In this document: positions 54,117 through 62,573 of the stretch, in pieces
Layout of the letters: every line of letters starts with the position of its first letter
Position numbering within the stretch: position 1 is the stretch's first letter
From: Alkalicoccus halolimnae
GTDB lineage: Bacteria; Bacillota; Bacilli; Bacillales; Salisediminibacteriaceae
Direction: 5' to 3'
DNA length: 64,000 nucleotides
Assembly: GCF_008014775.2 (NCBI RefSeq)
Contig: NZ_CP144914.1
Coordinates: 2,790,001-2,854,000, forward strand
The notes under the pieces: generated by a model
The model's database searches: none
What the model was told of the DNA's origin: nothing
What the model saw: the letters and a program-made list of their open reading frames with translations, nothing else
Position numbers and translations under genes: made by a program

Positions 54117-54334
54117 AGGCTGTTTACAAAGTAATTTTTTCTGTATAAATAGATAGTCGGCTGCTTCCGCTTTTGAAGGGTCGCTTTCTGTAGGAAACTC
54201 TGCCTTTCATAAAACAAAGAATCATTCTTCCGGAGTCACCTTCTACAGCTCCAGCATCTGAACAAAAAGAAAGACTTTGCTGCGAAGACAAGCGTACTTC
54301 ATACAGGTTTTTCCTATAAAAAAGTGATTTTCTC

Positions 54335-54470
54335 TGCAGTGTCCGGCGGGGACGCCAGTGGGATTAAAGCGCAGTCTGAAGATCCTTTCCAATGCAGCCA
54401 GGCATTGGAAATAGCTGAAGACAAGCCCCACGGCAAGCTTCCGCCGGTAAGCGGAGGAGAAAATACAAAG
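54335..54470. repeat. GC-rich palindromic repeat (family C)
   Basis: GACGCCAGTGGGATTAAAGC, GCAGTCTGAAGATCC, a CCAATGC/GCATTGG inner hairpin, then AGCTGAAGACAAGCCCCACG. Looser related sequence occupies 54155-54250 (GGGTCGCTTTCTGTAGG, CCGGAGTCACC). No gene is seen in 54007-54548. Confidence 0.7.
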
Positions 54471-54507
54471 AATAGAATAAATATACTTCTTTATTTAATC
54501 AACAGTC

Positions 54508-54547
54508 TGAAAGCCCCGGCCTCCTTATGTTAAGGCCGGGGCTTTTG
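54508..54547 (-). terminator. Intrinsic terminator of the Lon-like protease gene
   Basis: The same hairpin as at 54078 (one loop-closing base differs: CCTTATGTTA versus CCTTATGTTG), with T-rich ends, right after the protease stop codon. Confidence 0.9.
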
Positions 54548-54548
54548 T

Positions 54549-56975
54549 TCAGCTGTCCTTTTTTTCTTCTTTAGCAAGCTCATACATTTTCGCGAATCGT
54601 TCATCCGCACGGGCAAAAATTGTATCCTTCGGAAAGGAGCCTTCCTCGGTACGAATGTCCCCCGCTTTCATTCCTGTGAGTATTTCAAGCCCCTGCGAAA
54701 TATGGCCGATGGCCCAAATATGGAACATTTCCTCTTCGACGGCTTTCACAACTTCCGGATCGAGCATCAGATTTTTAATGTTTTGATAGGGAATGATGAC
54801 TCCCTGCTCTCCTGTAAGCCCGGCTTCTTTGCATATATAATAAAATCCTTCAATTTTTTCATTTACCCCGCCAATGGGCTGGATCTCTCCCCATTGATTT
54901 ACAGAACCGGTTACGGCAATACCTTGAAAAATCGGTACTTCTGCGAGCGAGGAAAGAAGGACATAAAGTTCCGTACTTGAAGCGCTGTCTCCATCTATCA
55001 TCGAATACGTTTGTTCAAATGTAATACTGGCTGAGAGTGGAATCGGTCTGTCTTTAGCAAACTGTCCTGATAAGAAACCGGTAAGAATCATCATTCCTTT
55101 ATGGTGAATCTGGCCGCTCATTGCCGTTTCGCGCTCGATATTCACTATTCCTGTTTTACCTGCGTAGGTCTGTGCTGTAATTTTTGTCGGAATGCCAAAC
55201 AGCGAATCTCTTGTACCCATCACAGCAAGGCCGTTGATCTGTCCGATACGTTCCCCTTCCGTATCGATCATGATCGTGTTCTGCTGAATCATTTCCCGGT
55301 ATCTTTCGGGAAGATGATTGGAACGCTGGTTTTTTTCATAAAGAGCCTTTCTAATATCTGTTTCTTCTACATACGGTTTTTCGGCCTGTTTGGCATAATA
55401 ACTGGATTCCACAAGCAGCTTTGTAACGTCCTGAAAGCGCGTAGTAAGTTTCGTTTGCTCATCCACCAGCCTCGAGCTGTAATTAATAACGTCCGCAACA
55501 GCATCACGGTGAAAGGGCAGGAGCCCCTCTTCTTCGGAATAGTTTTTAATAAAACAGGCCATTTTCCAGCTGTTTTCTTCATTTTTCTTCATCTGGGTGT
55601 CAAATTCCACTTTCACTTTAAAAAGCTTGTCAAAATCTTCATCCAACCTCGACAGCAGCTCATATATATAATAGGAGCCGATGATAATGACTTTTACATT
55701 TAACGGTATAGGTTCCGGCTTAATGGCGCTCGCAGGAAACAGGCCGCGGTCTTCATTGGGATTTTCTATATAAATTTTTTCTGTCTGCAGAGTTCGTTTC
55801 AGCCCGGTCCATGCATAAGGATGCTGAAGCAGTTCTGCTGCCTGTAAAATCAAATATCCGCCGTTGGCGAGATGCAGCGCTCCCGGTTTAATTAAAGAAA
55901 AATCCGTTACCAGGTTCCCGAGCTGGCCCTGATATTCTATCTTTCCGAAAAGGTTTTGATACGTAGGGTTCGTTTCGTAAATAACCGGCGCTCCTCGAAG
56001 GTTCTTGTTATTCACAAACAAATTTACCGTGTATCGCTGCAGATGCTGATCTCTGGAGCCTGTAATAGCACTCATAATATTGGCCTGCTCTTCTTCGTCG
56101 GAAAGAAAGACGTGAAAATGATCAATGATGTCCATGAAATAGGCATCCAGGTAATCAAGGACTTTATGGTTTTCCTGATAAAGGGTGCGCAGCGGCTTAA
56201 ATAATTTTATGATTGTATGGGAAGTCGTTTCCTGCATAAAGTCATGGACGTCCTGACGCAGCTTATCTTCTTTTTTTTGAATCTGCAGCACTGTTTCCTG
56301 AAGCTTGTCTTCCAGCTTTTTCTCTTTTTCTTTCCATAGTCTTTTATCTTCATCGGATAGACTGGTGAATTCTGCTTTGCTTATTGGTTTCCCATGAATA
56401 AGTGGTATAGTATTGATCCCTGCCTGGGTCTTTTCGATTTTATAATCATAGTTCGCAGCAAACGCTTCTGCTTCCTTCCACATCTCCTCTACCTGACGCC
56501 GGAAATCATCAAACAGCCGGCGTTTCTTTTTCTCATATTGATCAGTCGAAAAGGCGGTACGCATCTCCCTTTCTATATCAATGAGCAGAATTTCCATATG
56601 TCTTCTGAAAGTAAGCCCTTCTCCTACGGGGAAAGAAATCACAAGCGGACGATCCGGATTTTCAAAATTATGCACGTAACACCACTCATAGGGCACCCGC
56701 GTCTGCTTTGCAATTTTTGCTACCGTGTTTTGTGTATAGGTCATTCTTCCAGTTCCTGTCGGGCCGACGACAAAAAGATTATAGCCGCTCTGTTCCACCG
56801 AAAGACCGAAGCTCATTGCTTTTTCTGCTCTTTTCTGACCAATCATATCCACTGTGCATTTTTCAAGGGTTTCCGTCGTTTCAAAATTAAATATTTCTTT
56901 TTCACAATCGGAACGCAGTTCTTTGACTGAAAGTTTTCGGGAAGCGGGCAGTTCCATTCTTTTATTCGTTTCCAT
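54549..56975 (-). CDS. Lon-like ATP-binding serine protease (AAA_32/LonH-type)
   Basis: An 808-residue cytoplasmic protease with an ATPase-like N-terminal half and a Lon peptidase C-terminal domain. The catalytic dyad is S664 (MIDGDSASSTEL) and K707 (GGVNEKIEGF), exactly 43 residues apart as in Lon (S679/K722 in E. coli). The P-loop reads GPTGTGRM (residues 71-78), with Arg in place of the usual Lys; I believe this substitution occurs elsewhere in this subfamily. A long coiled-coil insertion (about 120-260) separates ATPase segments. It is neither LonA nor sporulation LonB by layout; substrates are unknown. ATG at 56975 follows GGGGAGG. Confidence 0.9.
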   Translation of the reverse strand: METNKRMELPASRKLSVKELRSDCEKEIFNFETTETLEKCTVDMIGQKRAEKAMSFGLSVEQSGYNLFVVGPTGTGRMTYTQNTVAKIAKQTRVPYEWCYVHNFENPDRPLVISFPVGEGLTFRRHMEILLIDIEREMRTAFSTDQYEKKKRRLFDDFRRQVEEMWKEAEAFAANYDYKIEKTQAGINTIPLIHGKPISKAEFTSLSDEDKRLWKEKEKKLEDKLQETVLQIQKKEDKLRQDVHDFMQETTSHTIIKLFKPLRTLYQENHKVLDYLDAYFMDIIDHFHVFLSDEEEQANIMSAITGSRDQHLQRYTVNLFVNNKNLRGAPVIYETNPTYQNLFGKIEYQGQLGNLVTDFSLIKPGALHLANGGYLILQAAELLQHPYAWTGLKRTLQTEKIYIENPNEDRGLFPASAIKPEPIPLNVKVIIIGSYYIYELLSRLDEDFDKLFKVKVEFDTQMKKNEENSWKMACFIKNYSEEEGLLPFHRDAVADVINYSSRLVDEQTKLTTRFQDVTKLLVESSYYAKQAEKPYVEETDIRKALYEKNQRSNHLPERYREMIQQNTIMIDTEGERIGQINGLAVMGTRDSLFGIPTKITAQTYAGKTGIVNIERETAMSGQIHHKGMMILTGFLSGQFAKDRPIPLSASITFEQTYSMIDGDSASSTELYVLLSSLAEVPIFQGIAVTGSVNQWGEIQPIGGVNEKIEGFYYICKEAGLTGEQGVIIPYQNIKNLMLDPEVVKAVEEEMFHIWAIGHISQGLEILTGMKAGDIRTEEGSFPKDTIFARADERFAKMYELAKEEKKDS

Positions 56976-57173
56976 CCTTTCCTCCCCCTAAATATTGTTT
57001 TGGCGATTATCTGCTTATACTTATAGATTAGACACCGCCCTCGCTATTCCCTGTAAGCAGTGAATGATTCCTTCATTAAGTTTTTCCTGGAACTTTCCTG
57101 TGGCTGTTTGAAAGAAGCTGAGCTGTCTTCTGATTCAAAGCGGAGTTTCCTCTGCATAAACAATGTTATATAT
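56976..57173. other. Gene-free gap upstream of the Lon-like gene
   Basis: No gene is seen between 56976 and 57543. The left part is AT-rich with no assignable promoter. The right part holds repeat B2 and its flank. Confidence 0.4.
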
Positions 57174-57342
57174 GTGGAACTTCATAATTAGTCTCTGCTT
57201 CTGTAACCAGCCTGCATTCTTCCAGTGCTGCACACTGGAAGAATTAGTTGAAGACGAGCCCCGCGGAAAGCGTCCGTCTGAAGTGGAAATCATTCACCAT
57301 GTTCGAAAATTCCTATCTTACAGCGACTTATGAAATTGATTC
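57174..57342 (+). repeat. Family B dispersed repeat, copy B2, with shared flank
   Basis: 57215-57342 is an inverted copy of B1 (GAAGACGAGCCCCGCGGAAA, GTCCGTCTGAAGTGG, AATCATTCACCATG, CTTACAGCGACTTATGAAAT). The flank 57178-57213 (CTTCATAATTAGTCTCTGC, TTCTGTAACCAGCC) recurs beside copy A6 at about 34060-34097. A CCAGTG/CACTGG hairpin is at 57231-57247. Confidence 0.88.
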
Positions 57343-57543
57343 ATATAGCGTACGAAAAAGAGACTGCCTCAGCAGTCTCAAAGTGTATAGACAAATTTTC
57401 TTTATCTTCATTCGCTCTCTTCTTCCGTGTTTGTTCTAACGAAAGTTTTCGTGGTCATCAGCTGTCATTATCGAGCAGCGAGGGGATTACAAGTCAGAGT
57501 TCCTTTATCAGGACTTGCACTAAATAGCCTCTGCCATTTTTAT

Positions 57544-57795
57544 TTATTCAACTTCCTTTTTCCAGACGAGCAGGTCATCATTTATTCGATGGAACTCTTC
57601 CTTCGTCATAGGAGGACAAACATAAAACATGAAGTCCTGTCCCGGATACATTTTATTCAGCTCCATTTTCACCTCACGAAAAGCTTCCGAAAAAGCAGCC
57701 GCCGAATTCTCTGTGTAAAACTCTATTCCCGATCTGCCGCGCCAGTCAAAGGCACGACGGATATATACAACCGTCATTTCGTTTAGATTATTCAC
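57544..57795 (-). CDS. Uncharacterised 83-aa protein
   Basis: A small soluble protein; I do not recognise the family. It reads as strand-helix-strand-helix: TVVYIRRAFDWRG, SAAAFSEAFREVKMELN, DFMFYVCPP and EEFHRINDDLLVWKKE. GTG at 57795 follows AAGGAG at 9 nt. It starts 61 bp after the thpR stop on the same strand, so it may be co-transcribed with thpR. Confidence 0.7.
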   Translation of the reverse strand: MNNLNEMTVVYIRRAFDWRGRSGIEFYTENSAAAFSEAFREVKMELNKMYPGQDFMFYVCPPMTKEEFHRINDDLLVWKKEVE

Positions 57796-57856
57796 CTTTT
57801 ACCGCTCCTTCATTAGCTTTCTGCCTACCATATCGTAACGGATAAAGGTTATGTTT

Positions 57857-58408
57857 TCAACTGTTTCCCCTATAAACATCTGCCAGGGGGATCCGATCCA
57901 CTTTTTTATACATCGGACGGGATCCTGGATTAACCTGAAATAGGGTCAATGCATTCACCTGCATGTAAACAGGCTCGAATGAACCTTCTGTTTTGAAAGG
58001 AAACTCCTTATCGGATCCGTATTTTTTAGCTGTTGTTATATGAGGACGAAATAACTTTCCGGATGAAGGAAAACCTAACTTCACAGCTTCTTCCTCTATT
58101 TGTTCCTGAAGCAGCTTCAGATTTTGTTCTTTCTCCGCTTTCAGTATTAACACGCGGGGTTTCTTTTCACTTCCGAAAAAGCTCCATTTTGAAACAGTAA
58201 AAGAAACTGCAGGGAGCGTTTTTTCTTTTAAATTCCCCCATAGAACGTAAGTCTCCTTCCAGCCCCCTAAAAAAAGCATGGTAAGGTGGAGATCTTCTGG
58301 GTGCGTGATGTGTTTATAATAATCGGAAACGTGAAGCTGTTTCTGAATCTGTAAGGCTTTATTCCGGACTGCTTCATTTACTTCCAGACCGATAAAATGA
58401 TGGACCAT
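57857..58408 (-). CDS. thpR: RNA 2',3'-cyclic phosphodiesterase (ThpR)
   Basis: 2H phosphoesterase (the former 2'-5' RNA ligase), 183 residues. Both HxTx motifs are visible: H41-LTM (EDLHLTMLFLGG) and HITTAKK about 90 residues later, with the expected phenyl-rich strand between. The enzyme opens 2',3'-cyclic phosphates on RNA ends; the physiological substrate is unclear. ATG at 58408 follows AAAGGAGG; the upstream seven codons overlap that site. Divergent from the cysteine synthase gene. Confidence 0.92.
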   Translation of the reverse strand: MVHHFIGLEVNEAVRNKALQIQKQLHVSDYYKHITHPEDLHLTMLFLGGWKETYVLWGNLKEKTLPAVSFTVSKWSFFGSEKKPRVLILKAEKEQNLKLLQEQIEEEAVKLGFPSSGKLFRPHITTAKKYGSDKEFPFKTEGSFEPVYMQVNALTLFQVNPGSRPMYKKVDRIPLADVYRGNS

Positions 58409-58441
58409 GACTGTGCCTCCTTTTTCCATGCAAAATCTCTA

Positions 58442-58450
58442 TGCTATAAT
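58442..58450 (+). promoter_or_regulatory. Extended -10 promoter of the cysteine synthase gene
   Basis: TGCTATAAT (TGn plus perfect TATAAT) lies 55 bp before the start; the -35 region is weak (TTTTCC). Confidence 0.6.
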
Positions 58451-58504
58451 GGGGAGTAATCATATCAGATTAAATTTCTTTTTACCGCAGAAAGGGTGAC
58501 TGTC

Positions 58505-59440
58505 GTGGCAAAAGTAGTAAACCATATGGATGAACTCATCGGGGATACTCCGATCGTTAAGTTGAATCATCTTCCAGATAAACAGGGAGCTCAAGTTTAT
58601 TTAAAACTTGAATATATGAATCCTAGTGGAAGTGTGAAAGACCGTGCTGCTTCCAATATGATCGAACAGGCTGAAAAAGACGGGCTCCTTCGTCCTGATT
58701 CAGTAATAATTGAACCAACCTCCGGCAACACAGGCATTGGGCTGGCAATGACCGCAGCTGCCAAAGGATACCGTACGATTCTGACGATGCCTGACACGAT
58801 GTCTCAGGAGCGCATTAATTTATTAAAAGCCTACGGCGCAGAGGTCGTTCTTACTCAGGGCGATAAAAAGATGCCTGGTGCTATAGAAAAAGCGAAACAA
58901 TTAACGGAACAGACAACCAACGGGTTTATGCCGATGCAGTTTGAAAATGCCGCCAATCCGGATGCCCACCGTTTTACAACCGCAAAGGAAATCAAAGATG
59001 CTATGAAACAGCTGAACAAACCGCTTTCAGCTTTTGTTGCAACTTCAGGCACAGGCGGGACGATTACCGGTACAGGAGAAGAACTGCGTAAGGCTTATCC
59101 TGATGCAGCGATTCATGTCGTAGAGCCAAAAGGTTCTCCTGTACTTTCCGGCGGACGGCCCGGTCCGCATAAACTTGTAGGCACTTCTCCAGGCTTTATT
59201 CCTCCGATTCTGAATGAAGCTGTGTATGAAAAAATACATCAGATTTCAGACGAAGATGCCTACGATGCTGCCAGGCGCCTTGCCCGCGAAGAAGGTATTC
59301 TCGTAGGTCCTTCTTCCGGAGCAGCCTGCTACGCGGCCTGCCAGGTTGCCAAGCAGTATGGACCGGAGGATGTTGTTGTTGCGATTGCCTGTGACACGGG
59401 TGAAAGGTATCTCTCGACAGACTTGTTCCAATTTGATTAA
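58505..59440 (+). CDS. cysK: O-acetylserine sulfhydrylase (cysteine synthase)
   Basis: PLP enzyme making cysteine from O-acetylserine and sulfide. The 311-residue product has the PLP lysine K45 in NPSGSVKDR, the substrate loop PTSGNTGIGLAM, the phosphate-binding GTGGTITGTGE and the C-terminal GERYLSTDLFQFD typical of CysK. GTG at 58505 (AAAGGGTGA 5 nt upstream) gives AKVVNHMDELIGDTP, aligning with B. subtilis CysK VRVANSITELIGNTP. GTG at 58496 overlaps the ribosome site. No CymR or T-box site was found. A second CysK paralogue elsewhere is possible, since the standard Bacillus cysK lies near hslO. Confidence 0.92.
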   Translation: MAKVVNHMDELIGDTPIVKLNHLPDKQGAQVYLKLEYMNPSGSVKDRAASNMIEQAEKDGLLRPDSVIIEPTSGNTGIGLAMTAAAKGYRTILTMPDTMSQERINLLKAYGAEVVLTQGDKKMPGAIEKAKQLTEQTTNGFMPMQFENAANPDAHRFTTAKEIKDAMKQLNKPLSAFVATSGTGGTITGTGEELRKAYPDAAIHVVEPKGSPVLSGGRPGPHKLVGTSPGFIPPILNEAVYEKIHQISDEDAYDAARRLAREEGILVGPSSGAACYAACQVAKQYGPEDVVVAIACDTGERYLSTDLFQFD

Positions 59441-59469
59441 TAACATCGAAGGTTTTTAAAATCTCCCGG

Positions 59470-59508
59470 AAACGTCCTCGCGATAACTGCTGTCGTGAGG
59501 ACGTTTTT
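59470..59508 (+). terminator. Intrinsic terminator of cysK
   Basis: AAACGTCCTC and GAGGACGTTT (plus an inner CG pair) form the stem, followed by a U tract. Confidence 0.9.
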
Positions 59509-59545
59509 CTGGGAGGTGATGTAACACACCAGTCCCCTCCCGCTT

Positions 59546-60712
59546 CTATGTCCCTGGTTTTCTCACAATATGCGGCTGTTTGCGTACAAGCACGAACAGA
59601 AGAAATGCCCCGCTCAGAGTACACACTCCATAAAATAAATAAACTGCCAATATCGAAAACCAGTCAATAAGAAGTCCCGCTGACATGCTGAAGAAGAAAG
59701 CACCGACTCCATTGCCGACCGCTGCATAGATGGAAACCGCTGTAGCACGTACTTCTTTCGGTGATATTTCTGAAACATACTGCAGGGCAGCCGGCACAAA
59801 AAGTCCGATACTGAAACCCTGCATGATCGTAGTTACATATATCCAAACAGGATCAGGGCCGGCAGCATAAAAAATCCAGCGCAGACCGGATATTAACGCA
59901 GCCGCAAATAGTATTGTTAAAATACCGCGGCGGTAAATCCATGCCCCTGCCCAGCGCATAAACGGAACTTCACTTCCTGCGGCAAGCAGAAAGGCGAAAC
60001 CGACTCCTGCAAGGGATCCTCCCACAAATTGAATAAGCACTCCGAAATAAAAATTGTTTGCCATAATCGGTCCATATACGAGAAATGTGATAAACAAAAA
60101 GAGCATAAATCCATCTACTTTAACGAGGCGTCTCATACCGCCCTTCAAATCAACTTTCGCCGTCGCTGTTTCATTAGGCATACCCGTAGAGAAAAACGCA
60201 CTGATAAATAACACAATGGCAAATCCATAAAAAATAACCTGCAGTCCGAATAGATCGGAAAGGTTACCCATTATCCACACGGCTACGGCAAATCCAACTG
60301 CTCCCCACATGCGGATTTTTCCATAATCCCCTCCATGCCGGCGTACATAATTCATCGCAATACTGTCGGATAAAGGGATAACGGCGCTTTGAAACACAGC
60401 AAGCAGGGCTGCTATAGTGACGAAAAGAAAATAGTCCTCAGCAAAAACATACGTTAAACCGCTCAATCCTGCTCCGATAGAAGCAACGGTTAACAGTAAT
60501 TTAGGACGTTTAGTATAGTCACTGAACATGCCCCAAACAGGCTGGATCAGAATCATCACGACCGGACCTATTGAAGTTATTACGCCAATCTGCGCGCCCG
60601 ACAACCCTACGTCGTCTTGAAGATACACAGTTAATAGTGGGAAAAGACCCCCTAAACCGAAATAAATAAAGAAAAAATATCCTTTCATATTAAAAAACGT
60701 TCGCTGCTGCAT
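59546..60712 (-). CDS. MFS transporter (MFS_1_like group)
   Basis: A 388-residue, 12-helix major facilitator protein of the MFS_1_like type (the 3-phenylpropionate permease/nucleoside-symporter group). Seen: FIYFGLGGLFPLLTVYLQDDVG at helix 1, QPVWGMFSDYTKRPK (the loop 2-3 motif), DSIAMNYVRRHGGDYGKIRMWGAVGFAV with the family's YGKIRMWG, and the helix 10-12 region. Substrate unknown. ATG at 60712 follows AGGATGAT. Transcribed alone, convergent with cysK. Confidence 0.9.
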   Translation of the reverse strand: MQQRTFFNMKGYFFFIYFGLGGLFPLLTVYLQDDVGLSGAQIGVITSIGPVVMILIQPVWGMFSDYTKRPKLLLTVASIGAGLSGLTYVFAEDYFLFVTIAALLAVFQSAVIPLSDSIAMNYVRRHGGDYGKIRMWGAVGFAVAVWIMGNLSDLFGLQVIFYGFAIVLFISAFFSTGMPNETATAKVDLKGGMRRLVKVDGFMLFLFITFLVYGPIMANNFYFGVLIQFVGGSLAGVGFAFLLAAGSEVPFMRWAGAWIYRRGILTILFAAALISGLRWIFYAAGPDPVWIYVTTIMQGFSIGLFVPAALQYVSEISPKEVRATAVSIYAAVGNGVGAFFFSMSAGLLIDWFSILAVYLFYGVCTLSGAFLLFVLVRKQPHIVRKPGT

Positions 60713-60890
60713 TTTATCATCCTGGCTTTCTGTATGTAATTTCTATTTATAGTCCCAGTATACGCTCCCCTATAGGATGTTGAAAAGCTGAAACCCGAAC
60801 GATTAACACAGAATTTACAATAGTTTTACGAATTTTACGTCTTTTTCGCTTTACGAAAAGATATTCATTAAGGTAAAATAGAGAACAAAG

Positions 60891-61019
60891 GAGGGGACAT
60901 TACGATTCGAACGTAAGTACGAATACGAATTACCCGCTTCCCGAAGCTCAGGCGTTAAAAACGTCGTATTCTATGTGACTGCAGATGGCAGAGTCGTCCG
61001 GCCCTTTACTCGTTTGTGA
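60891..61019 (+). other. Short coding-like frame with ribosome site but no canonical start
   Basis: From about 60900 to the TGA at 61017-61019 one frame stays open and reads plausibly as protein (FERKYEYELPASR, then GVKNVVFYVTADGRVVRPF). AAAGGAGGGG (60887-60896) is placed exactly right for a start near 60900, but the codon there is TTA. No ATG, GTG or TTG exists between it and the upstream in-frame stop. It may be a decayed small gene, a gene with an unusual start, or chance. The rest of the 60713-61119 gap holds nothing else I can identify. Confidence 0.35.
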
Positions 61020-61119
61020 CCGTTTTCGCTATTTTATTATCTATCACCGTTTCGCCCTTTCTGCACTTAATGTGCCGCGATTTTCTTTTCTGGGTGACAA
61101 ACAAGAAGGAGTGGTTTTT

Positions 61120-61338
61120 TTGAAACCGTCAACCGATCGTATGTTAACTCGTATTAAATCTGTGTATCTTTACATTAAACAGAAAGGGAGCGTTTCTACG
61201 AAAGAGCTCGTCGAAGAATTTGGGACAACTGACCGAACAATTCAGCGGGATTTAAATGTACTGGAATATAACGGACTCGTCATGCCTATGGAACGAGGCA
61301 TCTGGACAACGACGAACAAAAAAACAAAAGTTTCTTAA
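61120..61338 (+). CDS. ytzE: DeoR-type HTH protein YtzE
   Basis: A 72-residue protein that is little more than a DeoR-family winged helix-turn-helix: RMLTRIKSVYLYIKQKG, STKELVEEFGTTDRTIQRDL as recognition helix, NVLEYNGLV and the wing. It lacks the sugar-binding sensor domain of full DeoR proteins. It matches B. subtilis YtzE in size and adjacency to ytzG. TTG at 61120 is used because AAGGAG lies 9 nt upstream; the open frame to 60985 would add 45 unrelated residues. Targets unknown. Confidence 0.82.
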   Translation: MKPSTDRMLTRIKSVYLYIKQKGSVSTKELVEEFGTTDRTIQRDLNVLEYNGLVMPMERGIWTTTNKKTKVS

Positions 61339-61407
61339 TACGCAGCCCGCTCGCAGGTATCGAGGGGGGGTTTTGCAGAAGCAGACTATCAAACAGAGCT
61401 TAGTTTT

Positions 61408-61449
61408 AAAAGGGGCTTCCCGCGTGAATTGCGGGACAGCCTCTTTTTA
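61408..61449 (+). terminator. Terminator between ytzE and ytzG
   Basis: GGCTTCCCGC and GCGGGACAGCC pair with a small internal mismatch, flanked by AAAA and TTTTT, so it can serve both convergent genes. Confidence 0.7.
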
Positions 61450-61481
61450 TGCGCTTATTTCCGCTTTCACTCGTTAGTTTT

Positions 61482-62192
61482 TTACGTTTTCTCGCCTGAA
61501 AGCTGATTCAGTTCAACTTCCGTCAATTCGCGGTATTCACCTGGGTTCAAATCTTCATCAAGAATCAGGGTGCCCATCCTCACTCTTTCCAACTCTTTTA
61601 CACGGTTTCCGACTGCCGCCATCATCCGTTTTATCTGGTGATATTTCCCCTCCTGTATCGTAATAAAAACAACGGAAGCAGCATCAGTTGCCGCTATCCG
61701 TGCCGGCTTCGTCGTATAGCCGTCATCCAGGGTGACACCGGCCTCCAACTGCTGAACGGCGGAATCGCTCAACGGTTCAGCGAGCGTTACGACATACTCT
61801 TTATCCGCTTTATGCTTGGGAGATGTCAGCCGGTGAGCAAGCTTCCCGTCATTTGTTAACAGAAGAAGCCCTGTCGTATCTTTATCCAGTCTGCCTACCG
61901 GAAAAGGTTCAAATAAAGCATCCTCCGGCTCGAGCAGATCGACGACCGTCTCTTCATTTTCATCTTCTGTCGCCGAAATAAGTCCTGCAGGTTTATGCAT
62001 CATAAGATAAATGTAATCCCGGTAGACCACCGGTTCTCCAAACACTTCCACTTCCTGAACGTCAGTATCTACCTGCGCCTTCCCATCTTTAACTGCCTCT
62101 CCGTTTACTTTCAATGCTCCCTGTTTTAAAAACTTCTTCACTTCTTTTCTCGAACCATACCCTAAGTGGGATAGTAATTTATCTGCTCTCAT
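61482..62192 (-). CDS. ytzG: 16S rRNA pseudouridine synthase, RsuA family
   Basis: A 236-residue RsuA-type enzyme that makes pseudouridine in 16S rRNA (position 516 in E. coli). Order: N-terminal S4 RNA-binding domain (1-60, MRADKLLSHLGYGSRKEVKK), then the catalytic domain with YLMMHKPAG, the active-site aspartate in VGRLDKDTTGLLLLTNDG, and the C-terminal KYHQIKRMMAAVGNRV plus LKR-like LERVRMG block. ATG at 62192 follows GGAGG. B. subtilis ytzG is the homologue next to ytzE. Assigned by motif and synteny; the exact target base is not shown. Confidence 0.94.
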   Translation of the reverse strand: MRADKLLSHLGYGSRKEVKKFLKQGALKVNGEAVKDGKAQVDTDVQEVEVFGEPVVYRDYIYLMMHKPAGLISATEDENEETVVDLLEPEDALFEPFPVGRLDKDTTGLLLLTNDGKLAHRLTSPKHKADKEYVVTLAEPLSDSAVQQLEAGVTLDDGYTTKPARIAATDAASVVFITIQEGKYHQIKRMMAAVGNRVKELERVRMGTLILDEDLNPGEYRELTEVELNQLSGEKT

Positions 62193-62302
62193 TTTTATGC
62201 CTCCGGTGGTGTGAATATTTAATTACTATTTTCAGCTGCCCGTTAAACCGTTTCGATAACCAAGCAGGATATATAAGGAGTTTTCTATATTAGTAGGCGT
62301 CT

Positions 62303-62488
62303 GCTGTCCTGTCTTTTTTTTACCATGAGCTGGAGTCGACATGGGGCGACTCCAGGGCGAAGTAGGACGAGCCGAAGATCCATCCTCCCGACCGCAGGGA
62401 GGAAGGGATTAGCTGAGGCCGGCCCTGCGCCCCCATGGAAACGAAAGCGCACGTTCATCGATTCAATACTTTATTTTCAAGGCAGCCT
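62303..62488 (-). repeat. Family A dispersed repeat, partial copy A4
   Basis: GGGGCGACTCCAGGGCGAAG, GACGAGCCGAAGATCC, the CCTCCC/GGGAGG inner hairpin, GGGATTAGCTGAGGCCGGCC, ATGGAAACGAAAGCGCACG and TTTATTTTCAAGGCAGCC. It is the clearest example of the palindromic core. It lies between the ytzG start and the RodA-type gene's terminator; no gene is seen in the gap. Confidence 0.9.
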
Positions 62489-62530
62489 CAAACTTAATAA
62501 TACGGACCGCTTATTTCTGAACAGACAAAA

Positions 62531-62564
62531 GAAAAACCCGGCGCACTTAAAAGGCAGACCGGGT
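62531..62564 (-). terminator. Intrinsic terminator of the RodA-type gene
   Basis: On the minus strand ACCCGG and CCGGGT pair around a 17-nt loop, followed by a U-rich tract. Confidence 0.75.
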
Positions 62565-62573
62565 GCTTTTCTA

